A stretch of 64,000 nt of DNA, from positions 310,001-374,000 of the forward strand of contig CBDCCV010000002.1 in NCBI GenBank assembly GCA_965215025.1, given 5' to 3'. The stretch comes from CBDCCV01 sp965215025. Lineage in GTDB: Bacteria; Bacteroidota; Rhodothermia; Rhodothermales; Salinibacteraceae. The notes below the pieces were generated by a model. The model was not told where the DNA came from and made no database searches. It saw only the letters and a program-made list of their open reading frames with translations. Shown here one piece after another: positions 55,528-63,179 of the stretch (positions are counted from its first letter, which is position 1; every line of letters begins with the position of its first letter). The position numbers were made by a program, and so were the translations under genes.

Positions 55528-56352
55528 ATGGCTTACGCTTTCTTTGCAGGACTCGACATCAAAGACCACGACGCCACGCTCGCCCTCGTCGAAAAAGAGG
55601 CCGACGACCCGCACGACGCGGCCACCTACCACGTCCGCCGCCTGGAGCGGATAGGCGACCTCGCCGACGCCGATGAGCCGCACGAAAGGCTTGTGGACCG
55701 CGTGCAGAATCTCCTCGCCGAGGCGCCTTACACCGGGCGGACGATCCTCGTCGTCAACCAGACGTCGAGCCTGGGGCGCGCCGTCCAGGGCGAGCTGACC
55801 GAGCGCGGCCTCACGCCCGTGGGCGTCGAGCTTACCGGCGGCGGCGCGGCGGCGCAGGAGGGCAGCGGCCTCGACCTCGGCGGCGGGGACGACGCGGCCG
55901 AGGACGCCGCCAGCTTTTTCGCGGCCGAGCGCGACGTGGCCGGCCGCCTCGCCGCCTTGGAGCGCGCCGGGCGCCTCGTGCTGAGCCAGGACAACGAGGA
56001 GGCGATGTCCGAGCTTGCCCACGGCCTCCAAAGCGTGCGCGCCCTCGCCGGCGATGCCGAGGCCGACGAAGACGCCGAGGCCGCCGGCGAAGCCGCCCAG
56101 GCCGACGCCTCCACCGCCGACACCGTCCAAGCCGACGTGGACGAAGCTGACGAAGCGCCCGAAGCTGGCGGCACGCCCAGCCCTTCCGAAGAAGCCGCGC
56201 GCGAGGAGCGCTTCGACCCGCTCGTCATCAGCGCGGGGCTGGCGTGCTGGCTCGGCGAGGAGCGCTCGTTCGACCCCACGGTGCACCTCGGCGGCGAGGC
56301 GCCCACCACCGGCGAGGCCAAACGCCTCCACCGCCCCGACGCGGCCACCTGA
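55528..56352 (+). CDS. Unknown protein, possible RNase H-like (terminase-nuclease-like) domain
   Basis: 274 residues from the ATG at 55528. The N-terminal 110 residues resemble the nuclease domain of phage terminase large subunits and related RNase H-fold proteins: FAGLDIKDHDATLALVEKEA, YHVRRLERI, RTILVVNQTSSLGRAVQGEL and RGLTPVGVELTGG. The usual acidic residue in the V-V-D-x-T-G-V-G segment appears to be Asn here, which could mean loss of activity. Then come a helical part (about 125-165) and an Ala/Asp/Glu-rich linker (about 175-225). No other phage genes are near. The assignment is by motif recognition only. Confidence 0.6.
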   Translation: MAYAFFAGLDIKDHDATLALVEKEADDPHDAATYHVRRLERIGDLADADEPHERLVDRVQNLLAEAPYTGRTILVVNQTSSLGRAVQGELTERGLTPVGVELTGGGAAAQEGSGLDLGGGDDAAEDAASFFAAERDVAGRLAALERAGRLVLSQDNEEAMSELAHGLQSVRALAGDAEADEDAEAAGEAAQADASTADTVQADVDEADEAPEAGGTPSPSEEAAREERFDPLVISAGLACWLGEERSFDPTVHLGGEAPTTGEAKRLHRPDAAT

Positions 56353-56434
56353 GCACGTTTTTGCGTGTCCGCATGTTTGTGGTTAACGTGCCGGTGCTCC
56401 TGCACTCCCATCCGCTCACACCCCCGAACTCAAA

Positions 56435-57052
56435 ATGGCGCACGCCTGGCATGACATCCCCGCTGGCGAGGAGGCCCCTGAGGTCGTCAACGCCGTGATC
56501 GAGATCCCCGCCGGCTGCAAGGTCAAGTACGAGCTGGACAAAGAGACGGGCCTCCTGCGCGTGGACCGCGTGCTCTACTCCTCGGTGATCTACCCGGACA
56601 ACTACGGCTACATCCCGCAAAGCCTCGGCGACGACAACGACCCGCTCGACGTCCTCGTCCTGATGCAGGAGCCGGTTACGCCGCTCGCCATCGTGCGCGC
56701 GCGCCCCATCGGTCTGATGAAGATGGTGGATCAGGGCCAGGACGATGACAAGGTCATCTGCGTGCACATGGACGACCCGGCCTTCAACAGCTACTACCAC
56801 ATCTGGGAGATCCCCGACCACCGCCTGCGCGAGCTGAAGCGCTTCTTCCAGGATTACAAAGTGCTGGAAGGGAAGGAGGTAAGCGTTGAGGACTTCTTAG
56901 GACCGGACAAGGCGCGCGTGGTCGTCCGCAACGCGCTCGACCTCTACAAAGAGGAGATCCTTCCCAAGCTCGAAGACCACGACACGAGCGTCGAGGAAGA
57001 ACCCGCCGACGAAACCGAAGCCGAGAAAGCAAAGTCGGGCCAGAAAACGTAG
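56435..57052 (+). CDS. ppa: Inorganic pyrophosphatase, family I
   Basis: Hydrolyses pyrophosphate made by reactions such as GlgC. 205 residues. Active-site signature: VIEIPAGCKVKYELDKETG, VIYPDNYGYIPQSL, the metal motif GDDNDPLDVLVL, and DQGQDDDKVICV. A C-terminal acidic, Lys-rich tail (about 180-205) is longer than in E. coli. The leader ends CACACCCCCGAACTCAAA before the ATG, with no Shine-Dalgarno. A terminator follows at 57106-57144. Confidence 0.96.
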   Translation: MAHAWHDIPAGEEAPEVVNAVIEIPAGCKVKYELDKETGLLRVDRVLYSSVIYPDNYGYIPQSLGDDNDPLDVLVLMQEPVTPLAIVRARPIGLMKMVDQGQDDDKVICVHMDDPAFNSYYHIWEIPDHRLRELKRFFQDYKVLEGKEVSVEDFLGPDKARVVVRNALDLYKEEILPKLEDHDTSVEEEPADETEAEKAKSGQKT

Positions 57053-57105
57053 CCGCCGCAGCGCCCACCGAGCAGCCGGCCATCGCCGTCGCGCGCTCGA
57101 AGCCG

Positions 57106-57144
57106 CCCAGCCTCCGCCCGAAAAGCGCGGGGGCTGGGTTTTCT
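57106..57144 (+). terminator. Rho-independent terminator after ppa
   Basis: Arms CCCAGCC (57106-57112) and GGCTGGG (57132-57138), extended by a G/C-rich imperfect stem, followed directly by TTTTCT. Confidence 0.75.
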
Positions 57145-57235
57145 GCTTGGGAGATGATCCGCGTGACCTCAACGCCGCCCGCATCGCCTATTGAAAAAGC
57201 AGCCCCTTTCCTCTTGCACGCAAGCATAGAAAAAG

Positions 57236-58003
57236 ATGAGCCACGACATCGACTACCAGATCCACGGCGACGACATGCAGATCGTCGAGGTCGAACTCGA
57301 CCCCGGCGAGGCCGTGCGCGCCGAGGCCGGCGCCATGATGTACATGACCGGCGGCATCGAGATGCAGACGTCCACCGGCGGCGGCCTTTTCAGCGGCCTC
57401 AAGCGCATGGCCACGGGCGAGAGCTTTTTCATCACCTCGTTCCTGCACGCGGGTTCGTCGGGGAAGGCGCACGTGGCCTTTGGCGCGCCGTATCCGGGGA
57501 AGATCGTCGCGCTCGAACTCGGTGACCTCGGCGGGTCGTTCCTCTGCCAGAAGGACGCTTTCCTCTGCGCGGCGAGCGGCATTGAGATCGAGGTAGCCTA
57601 CTCGAAGCGCCTGGGCGCGGGCCTCTTCGGCGGCGAGGGGTTTATCCTGCAACGGCTCCAGGGCACAGGCCGCGCCTTCGTCCACGCCGGCGGCACGATC
57701 ATCGAGCGCGAGCTTTCAGCGGGCGAGACGCTGCGCGTGGACACCGGCTGCCTGGCCGCCTTCGCCCCTTCGGTGGACTACGACATCGAGTTCATCGGCG
57801 GGTTCACGAACGCGCTCTTCGGCGGCGAGGGCGTCTTCCTGGCGAAGCTCACGGGGCCGGGTCTCGTCTACCTGCAGAGCCTCCCGTTCTCGCGCCTGGC
57901 CGACCGTATCATGGCCGCCGCCGGGCACGCCCAGAAAGGCGAGCGCAAAGGCGTAGGCGGCACCGGCCTCCTGGGCGGCATCCTCAGCGGCGACAAGTGG
58001 TGA
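57236..58003 (+). CDS. AIM24/TIGR00266 family protein
   Basis: 255 residues with the family pattern: DMQIVEVELDPGEAVRAEAGAMMYM at the start, GGGLFSGLKRMATGESFF, YPGKIVALELGDLGGSFLCQ, FILQRLQGTGRAFVHAGG and VFLAKLTGPGLVYLQSLPFSR. The fold is a double-stranded beta-helix related to tryptophan RNA-binding attenuator-like proteins. Function in bacteria is unknown; yeast Aim24 is mitochondrial. It appears to be transcribed alone. Confidence 0.9.
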   Translation: MSHDIDYQIHGDDMQIVEVELDPGEAVRAEAGAMMYMTGGIEMQTSTGGGLFSGLKRMATGESFFITSFLHAGSSGKAHVAFGAPYPGKIVALELGDLGGSFLCQKDAFLCAASGIEIEVAYSKRLGAGLFGGEGFILQRLQGTGRAFVHAGGTIIERELSAGETLRVDTGCLAAFAPSVDYDIEFIGGFTNALFGGEGVFLAKLTGPGLVYLQSLPFSRLADRIMAAAGHAQKGERKGVGGTGLLGGILSGDKW

Positions 58004-58013
58004 AGCGGATGCT

Positions 58014-58451
58014 CTACTTGCGGTTTGCTCGGTAGCTCGCCAGATCGCGCGCGGCGGACTCGTTTCCGAGCGCGGCGGCACGCTCCAGCCAATAGGCCGA
58101 CGCCTCGTAATCCACAGCGACGCCCTTGCCGCTCTGGTAAGCGTACGCGAGCATCTTGATGGACTTGAGGTGGTCGTCTTCCGCCAGGCGCCTGAACTCG
58201 GGGATGGCCGCTTCGTAATCGCCCGCCAGGAAGTGGCGGAGGTAGGCGACGTGGTAGCGCGCCTCGACGTCGCCCTGCGCAGCGGCGGCGTCCAGGCGCT
58301 CGATGCCAGGGATGCTGTCCGGCTCGAAGTGGCCCGGCTCGTAGATGTACACCTCATCGGGATCTGGATTCACGATGCGGCTTGAAGGATCTGTTTGGCC
58401 TGCGCAGCCGGAGAGGATCAGGAAAAAGGCCAATAAGAAAAGCGCTCGCAT
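58014..58451 (-). CDS. Small Sel1-repeat lipoprotein
   Basis: 145 residues from the ATG at 58451. Lipoprotein signal peptide MRALFLLAFFLILSGCAGQ (Cys16). The rest carries Sel1-type helical repeats: LDAAAAQGDVEARYHVAYL, EFRRLAEDDHLKSIKMLAYA and YQSGKGVAVDYEASAYWLER. Probably a periplasmic scaffold for protein contacts. It lies 28 bases downstream of a small membrane-protein gene on the same strand and ends 10 bases from the convergent AIM24 gene. Confidence 0.82.
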   Translation of the reverse strand: MRALFLLAFFLILSGCAGQTDPSSRIVNPDPDEVYIYEPGHFEPDSIPGIERLDAAAAQGDVEARYHVAYLRHFLAGDYEAAIPEFRRLAEDDHLKSIKMLAYAYQSGKGVAVDYEASAYWLERAAALGNESAARDLASYRANRK

Positions 58452-58479
58452 TGCGGCGGGGAGCGGTTGTGTTTGTTGA

Positions 58480-58794
58480 TCAAGCTTCTGCGCTCCTTGG
58501 CTCATCAGCGTCGAAGTCGCCGTGTGGCGGCGGCGGATGGAGGGCGTCGTGGAGCGTTGCTTCCAGGTCGAGATCGGCCGGACCGGCTTGAGTGCCGAGA
58601 CCGCGCTCGGGCGGCTCGCCGCTCTTGTGGAGCAAGCCGAGCGTGCGCAGCCCCGCGTCTGAACGCTCAGCGAACCAGCCGTCGAGGCGCGGAGCGAGCG
58701 TGTGGTAGAGGTAGACGAGGCCCACCACGCCGGCGGCGAGGAGCACGAACGTTTCGATCCAACTGCCGGTGCCGCTAAGGGGGATCTGAAACAT
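58480..58794 (-). CDS. Small membrane protein of unknown function
   Basis: 104 residues. One membrane segment near the N-terminus (WIETFVLLAAGVVGLVYLYH, residues 12-31) is followed by a polar tail with Pro/His/Asp-rich sequence (ATLHDALHPPPPHGDFDADE). I recognise no family. Spacing suggests an operon with the Sel1 lipoprotein. Confidence 0.65.
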   Translation of the reverse strand: MFQIPLSGTGSWIETFVLLAAGVVGLVYLYHTLAPRLDGWFAERSDAGLRTLGLLHKSGEPPERGLGTQAGPADLDLEATLHDALHPPPPHGDFDADEPRSAEA

Positions 58795-58900
58795 GGCTGG
58801 CGTACGGCAAAGAGCGGGTTCGTTTGCGCGAGGCCGGCCCGAGGATCGGCGGCTGCGTCCGGCGCTCGAATCAGAGCGGACGGCGGTGCGGTGATCTCAT

Positions 58901-59350
58901 CTACTGCACCTGCGCGCTGAGCTGCACCGACGTCCAGATCTTCCACTGGCCGTCCTCTTGCCGGAATACGGTCATCATGTCCATCGTGCTCGCGGAGTGA
59001 GGCGTGGCCGCTCCGCCGAGCTTCCTGGTGTTCTGCTCGTACCGGGCTACCGCGTACTCGTCGTCGGCGCCGATGAGATGGAACGCCTCTACCTCGTACG
59101 CGAAATCGTACTGCGAAAAGTAAGCGTCCATCATCGCCGCAGACTTTTGCCGGTTGGGGGAAGCGCTGTGGAACGTAGCCAGCGACGCCTTTTTGTTCTC
59201 GCTACGCAAGGCCTCTACGTTGCTTGCGATGACCTGCCTAAGCTTTGCTTCTAAACCCTGCTCAGCCGGCGGGGCGGCTTGCCCAAAAGCGACCGATGGA
59301 AACACGAGCGCGGCAAGAAAGAAAGTCAGGGAAGCGGCGTGCTTAGACAT
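58901..59350 (-). CDS. Secreted NTF2-like (SnoaL/DUF4440-type) protein
   Basis: 149 residues with a signal peptide (MSKHAASLTFFLAALVFPSVAFGQ split at about residue 23). The mature part has the cone-fold pattern: a helix with VIASNVEALRSENKKASLATF, then DEYAVARYEQNTRK, DMMTVFRQEDGQWKIWTS. Such proteins bind small hydrophobic ligands or act as accessory domains. Exact role unknown. Confidence 0.75.
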   Translation of the reverse strand: MSKHAASLTFFLAALVFPSVAFGQAAPPAEQGLEAKLRQVIASNVEALRSENKKASLATFHSASPNRQKSAAMMDAYFSQYDFAYEVEAFHLIGADDEYAVARYEQNTRKLGGAATPHSASTMDMMTVFRQEDGQWKIWTSVQLSAQVQ

Positions 59351-59449
59351 GGCGTTTAAAGACGATCAGTTGAAGAACGACGTAGGCAGGCCGGCGCAGC
59401 CAGTCGAATCCACCTTCGCGTGCGGTGCTCTTGGCAGAAGAGAAACGAA

Positions 59450-60694
59450 TCAAAACGCCCCGATGGCGATCTGCGCGGCGTGGTGCCAGCGGGGGGCCTG
59501 GCCGGGGATGCGCCCTTCCTCGACGCCGTAGAAGGCGTAGTTCAGCCGCATGAAGCCGAAGTGCAGCCCGGCGCCCACTGTTGGGTAGCCCTGGCTGAGG
59601 CCGGCGCGCAGGTGGAGCGGTCCGCCCACCTGCGTCCGGATACCGAGGCGGAAGTGCGTCCACAGCGTCTGCTTAAAGCGCGGGTCCTGGTAGCCCACGT
59701 AGTCGATGGCGAGAGCGGCGTTCTTGAACCGGCGCGCGTCCGGGCGAAAGGCGTACGCGGCGCCGATGCGGTACGACGGGCTAAGGGCGCGCCGCTGCGC
59801 CAGGCCCAGCTCGCGGGCGATGAGCAGCTCGTTGTCGGCGCTGCGGCCGGTGAGGTTGTGGCTGAACGTGTAGATGAACGGCGTGGACCGCCAGTCGAAA
59901 AAGGCGGCGCCGAGGGTGAGGTGGCCCGGCAGCGCATCCGGCATCGCGTAGAGGAGGCCGAGGTCGAGGCTGCGTGAGGTGGCCTTGAGCACGTAGGCGT
60001 CCTCGTCCTCGTTAAAGGCGTCGAGGGGCTTGCTCTTGAGCGTGAGGTAGCGCCGCGTAATCTTGCCGGCGGCGCCGACGGAGAGGCGCTCCAGGCCCAG
60101 GAAGCCGAGGTCGAACGCCACGGGCAGCACGGCCATGAGATCCACCTGCCCGGTGCCGTGGAGCGTGGGCACGCCCGCCCCGCCGTCGGTGAGGCGGTAG
60201 CGGACGAGGCTGTGCGCAAAGAGGCCGATGCCCATCCCGGCCGCGCGGCCGATGCGGAAAAGGCCGCTGGGCAGGATCACGTCGCCGGTGGCGAGGGCGC
60301 GGCGGCGGCCCAGGACCCAGGCCTCGTCGTAGAGCCGGTCCTCATCGGTGTCGGTGAGGTTGTCGAGGCCGGAGTCGATGGCGGGCTGGAGCCGGTCGCG
60401 GTAGAAGCCGTACTGCTGCTGCAGGTTCGTGCTGCCGGAGGCGCGCAGCCCCAGCGCCGTGGCGTAGTTGCCCTCGGGCAGCGCGCGCGCCAGGTGCGCC
60501 GGGTTGTAGAAAAAGACCGTCTCCGGCGAGGGGAGCGCCACGCCCGCGTTGCCCATCCCAAGCGCCGCGGGCGACTGCAGGAACGAGCGATCCGTTTGCA
60601 GAAAGCTCTGCGCCTCCGCGCGCGGTGGGCACAGCATCAGAAGCAGCAAGCCCGCAAAAGCGAAGCGGCAGGAGAACACGGCAGAGAGGCGCAT
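59450..60694 (-). CDS. Outer-membrane beta-barrel protein (PorV/FadL-like)
   Basis: 414 residues from the ATG at 60694. A signal peptide ends CPPRAEAQS. The mature start SFLQSPAALGMGNAGVALPS with FFYNPAHLA is typical of PorV/FadL-like barrels of Bacteroidota (G-A-G-x-A...N-P-A pattern). Repeated amphipathic strands run to the C-terminal YAFYGVEEG and an aromatic last residue. It may be a transporter, or a component used in T9SS protein release, but no decisive feature is visible. Confidence 0.78.
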   Translation of the reverse strand: MRLSAVFSCRFAFAGLLLLMLCPPRAEAQSFLQTDRSFLQSPAALGMGNAGVALPSPETVFFYNPAHLARALPEGNYATALGLRASGSTNLQQQYGFYRDRLQPAIDSGLDNLTDTDEDRLYDEAWVLGRRRALATGDVILPSGLFRIGRAAGMGIGLFAHSLVRYRLTDGGAGVPTLHGTGQVDLMAVLPVAFDLGFLGLERLSVGAAGKITRRYLTLKSKPLDAFNEDEDAYVLKATSRSLDLGLLYAMPDALPGHLTLGAAFFDWRSTPFIYTFSHNLTGRSADNELLIARELGLAQRRALSPSYRIGAAYAFRPDARRFKNAALAIDYVGYQDPRFKQTLWTHFRLGIRTQVGGPLHLRAGLSQGYPTVGAGLHFGFMRLNYAFYGVEEGRIPGQAPRWHHAAQIAIGAF

Positions 60695-60723
60695 CAGCAA
60701 AGAGAAAAAGGGTGGAGAAAGAA

Positions 60724-60768
60724 AAGAGGGCTGGGCAGCAGGTTTACGAAAAACCGCCCAGCCCTCTT
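60724..60768 (-). terminator. Terminator of the TPR-lipoprotein gene
   Basis: Arms AAGAGGGCTGGGC (60724-60736) and GCCCAGCCCTCTT (60756-60768), with inner GGTTT/AAACC. In the leftward direction it is followed by TTTTCTTTC. It lies just after the gene ending at 60800 and before the barrel gene start at 60694. Confidence 0.85.
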
Positions 60769-60799
60769 CTGCAGGCCTCGCGCATGAGCGGGCGCCCGG

Positions 60800-61780
60800 T
60801 TAGCGAGCTGCGCGCAGGCTGCTCATGCCGTTGCCGCCGCACGTGGGCGGGTCCTCCCGGAGGTAGAGCGCGCCGTAGGCCAGCTCGGCCTCGTCGGCCA
60901 CCTCCTCGGCAACGGTGTTGGCCGGGAGCAGGCTGTCGGCGCGGGCGCGCAGGAGGTCGCGCGTGTAACGGACCTCCGGCTCGTTGCAGCCGACGACCTC
61001 GTCGGCTTCTTCGAGCTGCATCTGCGTGTCGGCGCAGTAGCCGAGGTAGCGGTCGCCGTCCTGCTGCGCGTCCGGATCGACGTAGTAGTAGGTGTAGCTC
61101 TGGCGCGCCCCTTCGGAGAGGTCGAGGTAGACGAGCGTGGTCGTCGCTACGGCGTCGTCGATGGCGGCCTCGGCGATCTGCGCGTCGGAAAAGCCCTCGC
61201 TGCGTAAAGAGTCGATCACGGCGTAGACGTCGCGTCCGTCGAAGTCGTCCACCGTCGTCTCATTCTCGTCGAAGACGCGGCCGATGAGAGTGCGGATCTC
61301 GATGAGGGCGTCCTCACTGGGCTGGAAGGCGTTGAAGCGCTCGATCTCATCCGGCTGGAATTCCTCGAAGCTGTCCACGGCCGTCGGGTCGAAGCTGCAC
61401 ACCGTCTGAAGCCGGGCGGGGGCGGGCGGGGTTAGGTGCAACGCGCTGGTGGCAGAGGCGGGGGCGGCGTCCTCCTCGGCGCCGCGCAGGGAGCGGGCCA
61501 TGCGCATCAGGTCCAGCGCGCCGATGCGGTGCTTGGCCAGGAGCGCGGTGGAGAGCTTGATGCGCACGCGGGCGTTCTCGGGGTCGATGTCGAGCGCGCG
61601 GCGGAGGTAGCGCTCGGCGCGCTCGGCTTCGCCGCGGCTGAGGGCGAGTTCGGCGTCCTGGAGCAGCACGGCGGGGTCGTTGCTGGCGCCTTCTTCTTCG
61701 AGGCCGTCGAAGACGTTGCAGCCCGTAGCCAGAAAGAGCAGCAGGAGAAGAGCAGAGGAGAAAAGCGTAGAGCGTAGCAT
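60800..61780 (-). CDS. TPR-containing lipoprotein
   Basis: 326 residues from the ATG at 61780. Lipoprotein signal peptide (LLLLLFLATGCNVFD, Cys21). Residues about 35-95 form tetratricopeptide-like helices (VLLQDAELALSRGEAERAER, YLRRALDIDPENARVRIKLS). The remainder (about 120-320) is acidic with no known domain; it includes two well-separated cysteines near CADTQMQLEE and VVGCNEPEV and a final CGGNG. Periplasmic; function unknown. It ends at a strong terminator. Confidence 0.78.
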   Translation of the reverse strand: MLRSTLFSSALLLLLFLATGCNVFDGLEEEGASNDPAVLLQDAELALSRGEAERAERYLRRALDIDPENARVRIKLSTALLAKHRIGALDLMRMARSLRGAEEDAAPASATSALHLTPPAPARLQTVCSFDPTAVDSFEEFQPDEIERFNAFQPSEDALIEIRTLIGRVFDENETTVDDFDGRDVYAVIDSLRSEGFSDAQIAEAAIDDAVATTTLVYLDLSEGARQSYTYYYVDPDAQQDGDRYLGYCADTQMQLEEADEVVGCNEPEVRYTRDLLRARADSLLPANTVAEEVADEAELAYGALYLREDPPTCGGNGMSSLRAAR

Positions 61781-61984
61781 GGGAGGCGGAGTTGCAAGTA
61801 AAGCGGCGGCGGAGCTGCAGAGGGGTCTCGCGCGCAGAGTAAGGCCAAGAATCAGACCAGCCGCTTGCAACAGTCGCAAAAGCGATCTATCCCCGATGGG
61901 CGTATCGAGAGGGAACGATTCGGTTACAGAAAGTAAACTCCTTGGTTACGATACGGAACGCCATCGGCGAAGAAAGGAGTCTCA

Positions 61985-62023
61985 AAAAAGATGCCTCTGA
62001 GACCTAAACGGCCTCAGAGGCAA
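61985..62023 (-). terminator. Terminator after the small membrane-protein gene
   Basis: Arms TGCCTCTGAG (61993-62002) and CTCAGAGGCA (62014-62023) with a run of six T following in the leftward direction. It lies 30 bases beyond the stop codon of the gene 62053-62295 and supports that gene. Confidence 0.85.
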
Positions 62024-62052
62024 ACCCTAAGCGGAGCGAAAAAAGGAGATGG

Positions 62053-62295
62053 CTACGCACGCACACGCTGGCCTGCGCGACGTGGACGCGCGCGCGCTAT
62101 CGGTCCACGGCTCGTGCGCGGACGGCGGCGCAGACGCGGCTCAGGCGCCGGCGGAAGCACCGGCCGCGGTGGGTCCGGATCGGGCGGCGGCGGGCCGTCC
62201 GATCCGCCGTTGTCGCGCCCGCGGATCATCCGCAGCGTGTAGAACGCCACGAGGTAGGGTATCACCCAGATGAGCAAGACGGTAAGCTGTACCAT
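62053..62295 (-). CDS. Small membrane protein with Pro/Arg-rich tail
   Basis: 80 residues from the ATG at 62295; a TTG at 62322 would add nine. One hydrophobic segment (MVQLTVLLIWVIPYLVAFY) is followed by MIRGRDNGG, a proline-rich stretch (PPPPDPDPPRPVLPPAPEP) and a very basic end. I recognise no family. The terminator directly downstream argues that it is a real transcript. Confidence 0.5.
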   Translation of the reverse strand: MVQLTVLLIWVIPYLVAFYTLRMIRGRDNGGSDGPPPPDPDPPRPVLPPAPEPRLRRRPRTSRGPIARARPRRAGQRVRA

Positions 62296-62426
62296 GAGAA
62301 GCACTATCGGTGGGTCAGCCAAGAGAGTTGCAAGGGCAGCGGGCGGCCCTTGGTTCTTATATTTTCAGACGCCGGTGCGGTTCTGAACCAGCGCCATTTT
62401 TCTGCTCTCTCGCCCCGCTTTTCTTC

Positions 62427-62960
62427 ATGCGTCGCACCAACGTCGAGTTTAAGGCACGCGCGGACGGCTTCGAGACGCCGCGCCGCGTCCTGCGCGCCGA
62501 GGCGGCCCGCTTCGCCGGCGAGGATCACCAGATCGACACCTACTTCCACGTGCCGCACGGGCGGCTCAAGTGGCGCGAGGGCACCATCGAGCGGCACCTC
62601 ATCCACTACGCCCGCCCGGACGCCTCCGGCCCCAAGCGCTCGGACGTGCTCCTCTACGAGCCGCGCCCCGGCGAGGCGCTCAAGGCCGTCCTCACCGAAG
62701 CGCTGGGCGTGCGCGTGGTCGTCGAAAAGCGGCGCGAGATCTACTTCCTGGGCAACGTCAAGGTGCACCTCGACCGCGTGGAAGGGCTGGGCACCTTCGT
62801 CGAGGTCGAGGCCATCGACGCGGAGGGGACGCGCGCGCCGTCCGAACTGCGGGCGCAGTGCGAGCATCTTCTAAGGCGCTTCGAGGTGCGCCCGGACGCG
62901 CTCGTCGCCCACTCGTACGCGGATCTGCTGCTGAGGCAGCGAGGGAGCGGCGCGCAGTAG
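62427..62960 (+). CDS. CYTH-domain protein (class IV adenylate cyclase/thiamine-triphosphatase-like)
   Basis: 177 residues from the ATG at 62427. The CYTH tunnel-fold pattern is visible: NVEFKARADGF (the ExExK-like opening), QIDTYFHVPHGRLKWREG, RSDVLLYEP, VVVEKRREIYFLGNVKVHLD and FVEVEAIDAEG. Members act on organic phosphates or make cAMP; this two-motif form resembles CyaB-type proteins. Substrate cannot be told. It stands alone on the plus strand. Confidence 0.87.
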   Translation: MRRTNVEFKARADGFETPRRVLRAEAARFAGEDHQIDTYFHVPHGRLKWREGTIERHLIHYARPDASGPKRSDVLLYEPRPGEALKAVLTEALGVRVVVEKRREIYFLGNVKVHLDRVEGLGTFVEVEAIDAEGTRAPSELRAQCEHLLRRFEVRPDALVAHSYADLLLRQRGSGAQ

Positions 62961-62961
62961 A

Positions 62962-63144
62962 TCAGCGCAGGCCCCGTACCGCAAGCACGCTCTCGACCCG
63001 GACGGAGGCGCCGGAGGTCTCGGCGTCTTCCACCGGCGTGGTGGGCGTGTCGCTGTGGCACGACTGCACGAAGACGGTGGCAAAGAGCGCCACGAGTACG
63101 AGCGCGGCGAGACTGGCGAGACCGATAAGCTTTCCGCGAGACAT
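62962..63144 (-). CDS. Small single-pass membrane protein
   Basis: 60 residues: MSRGKLIGLASLAALVLVAL at the start, hydrophobic to about residue 28, then CHSDTPTTPVEDAETSG and a short tail. It could be a membrane-anchored peptide or a lipoprotein-like secreted peptide. It lies 35 bases downstream of speA on the same strand, with ATG at 63144. Confidence 0.5.
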   Translation of the reverse strand: MSRGKLIGLASLAALVLVALFATVFVQSCHSDTPTTPVEDAETSGASVRVESVLAVRGLR

Positions 63145-63179
63145 GGAATGCGCTGGTTTGAGTAGGGGAAAGACGGGCG

